Part shown: piece by piece, positions 34,427 to 40,572 of the stretch
Layout of the letters: every line of letters begins with the position of its first letter
How positions within the stretch are numbered: position 1 is the first letter of the stretch
DNA from: Rhizopus sp. PT2906
Taxonomy: Eukaryota; Mucoromycota; Mucoromycetes; Mucorales; Rhizopodaceae
Direction: 5' to 3'
Length of the DNA: 40,572 bases
Assembly: GCA_025529335.1 (NCBI GenBank)
Contig: JAMYHX010000401.1
Coordinates: 1 to 40,572 of the forward strand
Notes under the pieces: model-generated
Database searches by the model: none
What the model was told of the DNA's origin: nothing
The model's input: only the letters and a program-made list of their open reading frames with translations
Position numbers and translations under genes: made by a program

Positions 34427-35754
34427 ATATCTACTGTACTTTCTCTGTTTCTTTCTTTGCGGGTTCACAAACTAAAAAATATGCAGAAAACTAGAAAGAA
34501 TATGATATATTTTTTTATTATCAATTAACTGACAATTAAATAAAGCTGTTGTCAATAAACATCCTCCAACTGAGTCTATATTCTGACAAGGAGGCTCATA
34601 AGATGGCAGGGACAAGGTTGAGTCTGAAGATTCATATACTGTGCTGTTGGGTTGAGAAATTTCAGATGTTCCTTTCCAAGCCATAAAGGTGGAAGTACCT
34701 TTTACGCAGGAGCTGTCGTTCAGATAAAAGGATACGATGCTTAGTCCAGCTTCTGGGCTGACCAATGCATTAAACGCTTTTTATTCCAATCACCAGCTTC
34801 GTACCGTCCGTATCCATTATTTTTGTGGGAATTGCGTTCTCGTATTTCATGTTTTCGGCAGATAATGAGATGCATATTGATCCCCCCCCTCCCCATTTTT
34901 TGTTCTAAATGATCCTCTATGGGCATTCAAGGTTCGTCTTCGACCAATCGCCTTGACGCAATCGGTATTTTCCTGGTAGATACGTCTAATAACACCTATC
35001 CTGTCAAAGCTCAACCATAAGCATATCTCATGCTTTTGTGGATTGACTAATCTTGGCTTAAAAACGTAGCCAGCTTGTTTACCAGTTCAATATAAGTACA
35101 ATTTATAATCTGCTGCCGAAAATAACGTGGACTGGTACTGCTGGCACTGTGAAGGGACACGGAGATCGTCTTTGCCTCTTCAAATGTGCATTGTTTTGGA
35201 GCTAGGACGTTTATTTTCATGTTGTCACATTTGTAAGCATGTAGATCCTTCTTACATAATATCCAGAGTCATCATTGTTGATCAATACTGAAGAATTATT
35301 GAATAATTGATTGGTAAATGTACCCTTTTATTTTATTTTTGGTGTAAAAATAAAAAAAAAAGTCTAATTTTAGATTATAAAAAAATATAACAATGTGTGT
35401 GGTCATTTTTCCATTCTTTTCCATTTTTCCTCGTTCTTTTTCTTTTATTTTACAGCATTGTCACAGAATCAAGAAACACTAGGTCCCGGTGGTGTATTCC
35501 ATATACCCAAGCTAAAGCCACTTAATGAGGCCAAACATTGCATAGAATGTCAAGCTGTCTTTAATATCTTTCGTCAAAAGTACTTTTGCCGTAACTGTGG
35601 TAAGGTTTGTTTTTTAGAAAGAAAAGGCTTACTTATATCATTAACAAAGGTGGTATCGTCTGTAGCAATTGCTCAGGTAATCGGCATTCACTCAAGAAGT
35701 TTGGTTATAACAAGTAAGTGGGGAAGGGGGTTTGTTTAATATAAAGTGTGTATT

Positions 35755-35794
<40 letters not shown>

Positions 35795-37972
35795 GCCCTG
35801 TGAGGTGTTGTAATACTTGCGACAAATTGATAAGAATGCAAAATATGAATTCAAACGAGTTATTACAGCTACCATTGAAAGAGTTGAAAGAATACATTCA
35901 AGCTTACAACTTGCCTGCTAAGACTGCTATCGAAAAGGATGATCTGGTTCGAATCATATTTAATACAAGACCTATATCTGATGAGAGTGAACTCTTTTAC
36001 AGAAACAGGCGTCATAGACTATCCGGAGCCGAGAAAAGTAATAACGGAAGTAACAATAGTAACAGTAATAGTAGTAGTAGTAGTAGTAGCAGCAGCAATG
36101 ATACACCTTTGTTTTCATTTTCAAATATGGTTCAGGATTTATTTACGCCTTCATCGAAGCAACCACAACGACAACAGCAGCAACAACAGCAGCAACAACG
36201 GCAGCAGCAGCAACAACGGCAGCAACAGCAACAAAGACAACCCCCTTTTTATACTCCCCCACAACCACAACCACAACAACCAAGATATCAGGCACCTCCA
36301 CAACCACAACATCATATGAATACACAAAGATCCCAGTCTGCATCTCCTCCGTCTTCTAACGATCTGCTTTCACTTAATGACATTGTAAAAGCTAAAATGG
36401 ACCCTTCTTCGCTCTCTGTGCGCACATTAAAGGCTCTTCTGAAAGCAAACTTTGTAGAACAGTCTCATGTGATTGAAAAAGCTGAGCTAGTCAAACTTGT
36501 AAATAGATTAATTGAACAACATAAGCAGAGCCAAAGTCAAGACAACACAAGAGATGACACATTATGCCGTATATGTCTGGATGCTGAACAAAATTGTGTA
36601 TTTCTTGATTGTGGACATATGGTCTCTTGTATGGATTGTGCAAAAAAGGTAAGAAAAAAAAAAAAAGAAAGAAAGAGAGAAGTGAAGAAAGAAAAAAGAG
36701 ACTCATGAGTATATGCGTATATGCGTGTGTATGTGTGTATAGCTGATAGAGACAAAGAATGAGTGTCCCATCTGTCGCGAGGCTATACTTAAACTGGTAC
36801 ATGTATTTCGTACTTGAGTTTATATATCTATCTATACCAATAATGTACAAAAGGAAAGTCGGGCAAATGTGTGTGTAAGTATATATGTATTTGTAAAGAT
36901 AAACTATAATAAAATCTGATACTATCGTTTTATCAAGTGCTGGCTTATTTTGAAGAAGCGTCTTGTAAAGCCCTTTTGTTTGCTTGTTTGTAAAAGTATA
37001 ATAAGAGGATCGCTGGATGCTCTACGGGGATCCTCTCACAAAGTGACGAATACATGTCCTCAATAAACTCAGTTGTGATTTCTCTTTGCATTTGATTTAA
37101 CCTTGTGAGCAGAAATAACAGGGACTTGAATATCAGTAGATCTCTCCATTTTTCTTTTAAAATAATGCTTCGATACATATACATATGGTAGCCTAGCTTC
37201 GCCAATGGACACTGACCGCGCAGGGAAATCCTTTTATTCTCAATACACTCTTTTGTCTACACACGGCCTCTTCAAAACTCTATAGCATAAGCAAGCTCTT
37301 TGTTATCATTGACTAACTTGACTCTTTTCTCTGATAAAGCTTATAAACAGCCATTCAAACCCGTTTGCAAAGATCGCTTACTGTGTGTTCAATTACTATT
37401 GTGTCAGGATGTCATAGTGGCTGCTTTTTGACTTTTACTTCTGTGGTATTTGCACACTAGATACACCGTCCACATGACATATATCAATTTATAGACTCAC
37501 TTATATAAGTGATCTAGAAGAGTCATTGAGATATAACTGCAAGGGTAACACTTTGACATTAAATGTAACCCCACAAAGTGTAGAAAATTAAACAGATTAT
37601 TCTTTGTCCCATTGACTTTTACGTTTTAATACTTTATCTTAACAAATATTACAACTTTCTTAATGTTCTCATAAATGTGTACGTGTAATATTCTTTTGTG
37701 TGTCCTTTAATATAAACATACATAAATGTTCCAAGTTAACTATGCATACAGTCTCGGCTAGTAGTGTCCCCTTCCGCTCCCTATTTTCCTTCCTTCTTGA
37801 CATCCCCCTAAATTTTCCGTGTCTTTCCGTCTCGTATGTTCTTGAAACTTGACTTATTCGTCCATTGCCATTGAAGTTCTAAACTGGATGTTGTTGTCAA
37901 GGCCATTTCATTCACTTGTATATGGTCTACTGTATTTTCATATACAAGAAAGGCTAATCATTTTTCTTTTAA
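34264..37972. repeat. Right arm of the perfect 3.7-kb inverted repeat
   Basis: Exact reverse complement of 28135-31843 as far as I can compare. It carries the second FYVE-SAP-RING gene on the plus strand, the T33 run (34390-34422), the (TA)n run (about 35758-35789) and the mirror of the 28902-29162 frame at 36945-37205. Beyond 37972 the sequences no longer match perfectly but stay similar for about 120 bp. Confidence 0.95.
35393..36817 (+). CDS. RNF34/RFFL-like FYVE-SAP-RING E3 ubiquitin ligase, right-arm copy
   Basis: Exons 35393-35396, 35456-35599, 35650-35713, 35796-36648 and 36743-36817, 379 residues, identical to the left-arm gene. Domains in order are an FYVE-type finger, a first SAP-like segment, Ser-rich and Gln-rich linkers, a second SAP-like segment and a RING. 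The junction NCG|GIVCSNC relies on a GTAAGG donor at 35600 and restores the sixth FYVE ligand pair. The two copies are transcribed away from the DIRS-containing loop, each with about 1.1 kb of identical upstream arm, so promoters are duplicated too. Both would be functional if the duplication is real. Confidence 0.82.
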
Positions 37973-38438
37973 TCCTTAGAAAAGAGAAATATTCATCAAT
38001 AGCAAATGTGCCTACTATAAAACTGTCAATTGTGGTTGAAGGAATGCCTATAGTGAATCGAAAATGGGGATTTTTTAGAGAACATTGAACCAATAAAGAA
38101 AGCGCCTTGTTGCAAAGCCTTAATAGAAAGGAAATACAAATCATGGAGCATAAAAGAGCATTTTTTATGCGTGCAAAAGGCTTATCCACTCGGCATTGTC
38201 ACACATGAAATAGTGTGTAATGGGAGGATTTCATTCTAATAAATCGTTTAAAGCTTAAAATCGAGAACTTTATAGCCTCTTTTGACAGTCAGTCATCTTT
38301 ACTTAATAAAAATCGAAGAAATCTCACAAATTGAATAAAAGTAGCAGATTAAAGAAAAGAATCCTATCTTTGTTCTTTTTTATTGATAATAAGAAAAGGG
38401 GAATGTTGGTTTTTATAACATACAGTTGAAGTATATAT
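37973..38438. other. Right outer flank of the palindrome
   Basis: The first ~120 bp are similar, in inverted orientation, to 27960-28134 but diverged. On this side the frame SSIANVPTIKLSIVVEGMPIVNRKWGFFREH stays open to a stop at 38086-38088. The junction is preceded by a splice-acceptor-like TTTTCTTTTAATCCTTAG. The rest to 38438 is AT-rich with no gene seen. Confidence 0.5.
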
Positions 38439-38897
38439 TTATTGCTCTATATGGCGCAAGCACTTACCAAAAAGAAAAGTAACAAATGAGCACAAGCCGA
38501 AAGATGATGATACAATACTGAGGTTATTAACAATGTTTTTGACCGTGATCTTGCATCGTTCAAGTCCATATCGGATTTCTTCCTTGTAAAGCACAGAAGT
38601 CAACCTAGATATATAATCGAAGACGCTGAAGATGTAATCCAAGTTTGCTTGCTGAACATGTTGAAACTTCTCTTCACCAAACGACAAATTTAGAGCTGCA
38701 GGAATAACCTGAACTAGGATTTTGACAAGGGACTCATACAAAAAGGGCAGGTTACTGTTAAGCGTGTTGAAAACTTTGTTGCAGTAGTCATGTATATTCT
38801 TTTGGATAGCATCAATATGAGCCTTGTTAAAGTGCTTTACAGCAATCCTATCCCAAATATACTTTACAATACCCAAAGGAATGGTTTGAAGAGGTTC
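38439..38897 (-). CDS. Uncharacterised helical protein, 3' exon
   Basis: An open frame begins EPLQTIPLGIVKYIWDRIAVKHF and continues through SLVKILVQVIPAALNL and NIVNNLSIVSSSFGLCSFVTFLFGKCLRHIEQ, with a hydrophobic stretch near the C-terminus. The TAG just upstream (38898-38900) ends in a good acceptor (TGTCTTGTAG), and a GTAAGT donor lies 93 nt further up (near 38989). So this is more likely a terminal exon than a broken gene. No start exon could be fixed. I do not recognise the family. Confidence 0.38.
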   Translation of the reverse strand, partial: EPLQTIPLGIVKYIWDRIAVKHFNKAHIDAIQKNIHDYCNKVFNTLNSNLPFLYESLVKILVQVIPAALNLSFGEEKFQHVQQANLDYIFSVFDYISRLTSVLYKEEIRYGLERCKITVKNIVNNLSIVSSSFGLCSFVTFLFGKCLRHIEQ

Positions 38898-39167
38898 CTA
38901 CAAGACAGCCTTTATGAAATCCCAGGCTGATGGACATAAAAGTTCATCATCTTCTATCTTCTTATGTTAGAACCAGACATTACTTACTTGTAACCAACGT
39001 AATTTATATAAAACAAATACTATTGTACACTCTTATTCTAATCTTTTCTGTTATTCCTTTTGAAATGCTCCTTAATTGAAGTGTGCTCTATTTTAACTAG
39101 GATAATCTAAGGGCCTATAGCACTCACTGCCATTCCCAACTATTAAATATTTAGAAAGAAAGTCATT

Positions 39168-39169
<2 letters not shown>

Positions 39170-39210
<41 letters not shown>
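39170..39210. repeat. 41-bp T homopolymer
   Basis: An uninterrupted T run of the same apparent length as 27014-27054. It lies about 330 bp before the second copy of repeat B, whereas the first T run lies about 50 bp after the first copy. Confidence 0.85.
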
Positions 39211-39211
<1 letters not shown>

Positions 39212-39541
39212 AAAACAATGATAAAAGGTAAACCAATTTACAACTTTTTTCTTACTTATTTCATTACTAATTTATAAATTTCATATTAGACTTTGACTTC
39301 TACATTGCACATCATCTCTTACGTGAGCATGTCCAAAAAGGATAGGGAAACAACAAGAGGACATCATACAACTACAGTATTTTCAGAGTGTAAAGCCGTA
39401 TTTTTGTAGTTTTACAATACATTTTATACGAAAAAGCGATAAGTCAGCGGGGCATCTCTTTTTGAAAACGTGTATTATATTGGATCTAAAAAGGTGACAC
39501 ACGGATCGTCTTGTCGGCTAATTGACATATTTAGAAATGAT

Positions 39542-39677
39542 CTTCAGATGCGTATAAACTACTTTCAGAAGGCGCTGTCCTGTATTTTTCAGGCATTTAC
39601 GCTCGTATTATCTTCTAAATGACTAGTCAATTCAACGATTACTCTTTAAAATGACTTAACTGACCAAGCTAAAGCAA
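39542..39677. repeat. Diverged dispersed repeat B, copy 2
   Basis: Partner of 26823-26961 in the same orientation, with shared CTTC.GAT.CGTATAAACT and TACTCTTTAAAATGAC blocks. No coding potential is evident. Identity fades at both ends, so limits are approximate. Confidence 0.6.
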
Positions 39678-39942
39678 CATATCAATAGAAATAATTTAAA
39701 GTGCTTGTCTGATTTTAAATGATTCAATTTATTTAAACATAGATAAAAGGGAATAGTTTTATGCTTTACACAAACAAAGAACTCTAACTGAGAAATTAAA
39801 CAACCGTTTTCCCAAATACAATAGTTAATTTTTTTTAAAAGATAAAAAGCACACCATTTACAGAAAGAGATGTCACATTGGCTTGTCACTTTTTGGTATA
39901 AATTGTATTATAATAAGTAAATAACAATGTTTCTTCTCTTAG

Positions 39943-40086
39943 TTCAGATACTCCCAATCAGTGCTTGTAGGAGAAGTTGTAAAGAACGTCTTTGGTGACT
40001 ATAAAGCCATCGATAAGAATTTCTCTCTTGTAATAAAGAAGACTGGGTGGTTTGCAAGTGCAAAAGAGGAATGTGGAGATGCATAA
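39943..40086 (+). pseudogene. Exon-like coding fragment of unknown family
   Basis: After an acceptor-like TTCTTCTCTTAG, a 47-codon open stretch reads SVLVGEVVKNVFGDYKAIDK and KKTGWFASAKEECGDA before TAA. No matching upstream exon was found. A second stretch in another frame (40052-40243) follows. It may be the last exon of a decayed gene or part of a repeat-family protein. Confidence 0.28.
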
Positions 40087-40537
40087 AATAGAAATAGAAA
40101 GAGAAAGGCTAAAAATAGTTGTCACATCTATGAAGATTCTTTCATTTTTATTTAACCTGCATCACCACTGTCCTCTTGATGAAACAACCTTGCCGACAGC
40201 TCATTCATATATGACACTATTAAGAGCCTTAGCAATGAAATAACCCACAGTTTATCTACAAAAACTATACATGGTCCCATCAATGCTTAGCAAAGACTTT
40301 AACAATTTAAATATTCATGATATTGACAACATGTGATGGAGAAAAAAGATGCGTTGACCTTAATTAAGTACATTGAGAGTCAAGGCTTTTAGATTATACA
40401 ATGGATCTAGTGATGGTGACTATATGTAGGAGCCTTGTCGTACAAAATAAGTGTATATTAAGCATGAAATCACTGTCAGCTCTTTTTCTTCTTCTTTTTT
40501 TTAACTTCCTTTCTCATTAAAAGCCGAATATTACAAA

Positions 40538-40572
40538 ATGAGCTTTCAAATTTTCTACGAAGACGGGCACGG
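40538..40572 (+). CDS. Start of a gene that leaves the window
   Basis: An ATG preceded by a long C/T tract (TCTTTTTCTTCTTC ... TTCCTTTC), the same promoter style as NMO and MAK16, opens MSFQIFYEDGHG before the window ends. Too short for any family call. Confidence 0.4.
   Translation, partial: MSFQIFYEDGH

Larger units (their letters stand above)
38898..39942. other. AT-rich region right of the palindrome
   Basis: Contains the second 41-bp T run and diverged repeat B copy 2. The open frame 39656-39889 overlaps the repeat and has an AT-driven composition; I do not count it as a gene. Confidence 0.45.

Noticed and set aside
28135..37972. Palindrome explained as a missed sequencing hairpin adapter
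   Set aside because: Such artefacts fold back at a point; here a 2.4-kb non-palindromic loop separates the arms and the outer flanks differ, so a different assembly error or a real event is needed.
38898..38900. In-frame TAG taken as proof that the 38.4-39.0 kb gene is dead
   Set aside because: The TAG ends TGTCTTGTAG, a good acceptor, and a GTAAGT donor lies 93 nt upstream, so a normal intron explains it.

Overview
The window looks like nuclear DNA of an AT-rich, intron-bearing early-diverging fungus, most likely a Mucoromycota/Mucorales species. The evidence is indirect: many short introns (about 45-75 nt, GTAAGT-like donors, YAG acceptors), very short spacers between genes, fungal proteins (Tup1 corepressor, Rxt3, a short fungal tropomyosin), polyQ/polyN/polyS tracts, and a DIRS-like tyrosine-recombinase retroelement, a class known from this group. 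No taxon was tested by search. Gene models were built by hand from splice signals and reading-frame continuity.

Region 1 (1-12.5 kb) is ordinary gene territory. It holds the 3' part of an HRK/Hal4-type kinase, an unusually short tropomyosin, Rxt3 (Rpd3L histone deacetylase complex), MAK16 (60S ribosome assembly), a 92-aa unknown, TUP1 (WD40 corepressor) and an EAF-like transcription elongation factor. Region 2 (12.5-17.5 kb) is gene-poor: one copy of a ~370 bp dispersed repeat (the other is at 6.2 kb), decayed coding fragments and one tRNA-Asp(GTC). Region 3 (17.5-26.1 kb) is dense again. Three minus-strand genes lie in tandem with spacers under 90 bp (SAAL1-like, VPS9-domain Rab5-type GEF, Kelch protein), then a divergent nitronate monooxygenase, then an intronless polytopic membrane protein of unknown function.

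Region 4 (26.1-40.5 kb) is the accessory part. Its centre is an inverted repeat with two 3,709-bp arms (28135-31843 and 34264-37972). I found no mismatch or indel between them, and their coordinates mirror exactly (x + x' = 66107). The 2,420-bp loop is the interior of a broken DIRS-like element (gag remnant, RNase H remnant, tyrosine recombinase, no reverse transcriptase). Each arm carries a complete gene for an RNF34/RFFL-like FYVE-SAP-RING ubiquitin ligase, so the gene is present twice, in head-to-head orientation. Just outside the arms the two flanks remain similar in inverted orientation but clearly diverged. This is either a recent palindromic duplication seeded by the element's inverted terminal repeats, or an assembly artefact. 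The remaining outer flanks hold dispersed-repeat fragments, two 41-bp T homopolymers, coding remnants and the first codons of a gene that leaves the window at 40572.

Most genes are unrelated housekeeping loci and do not form a pathway. Tup1, Rxt3 and the EAF-like factor all act in transcription control, but their proximity is probably coincidental.
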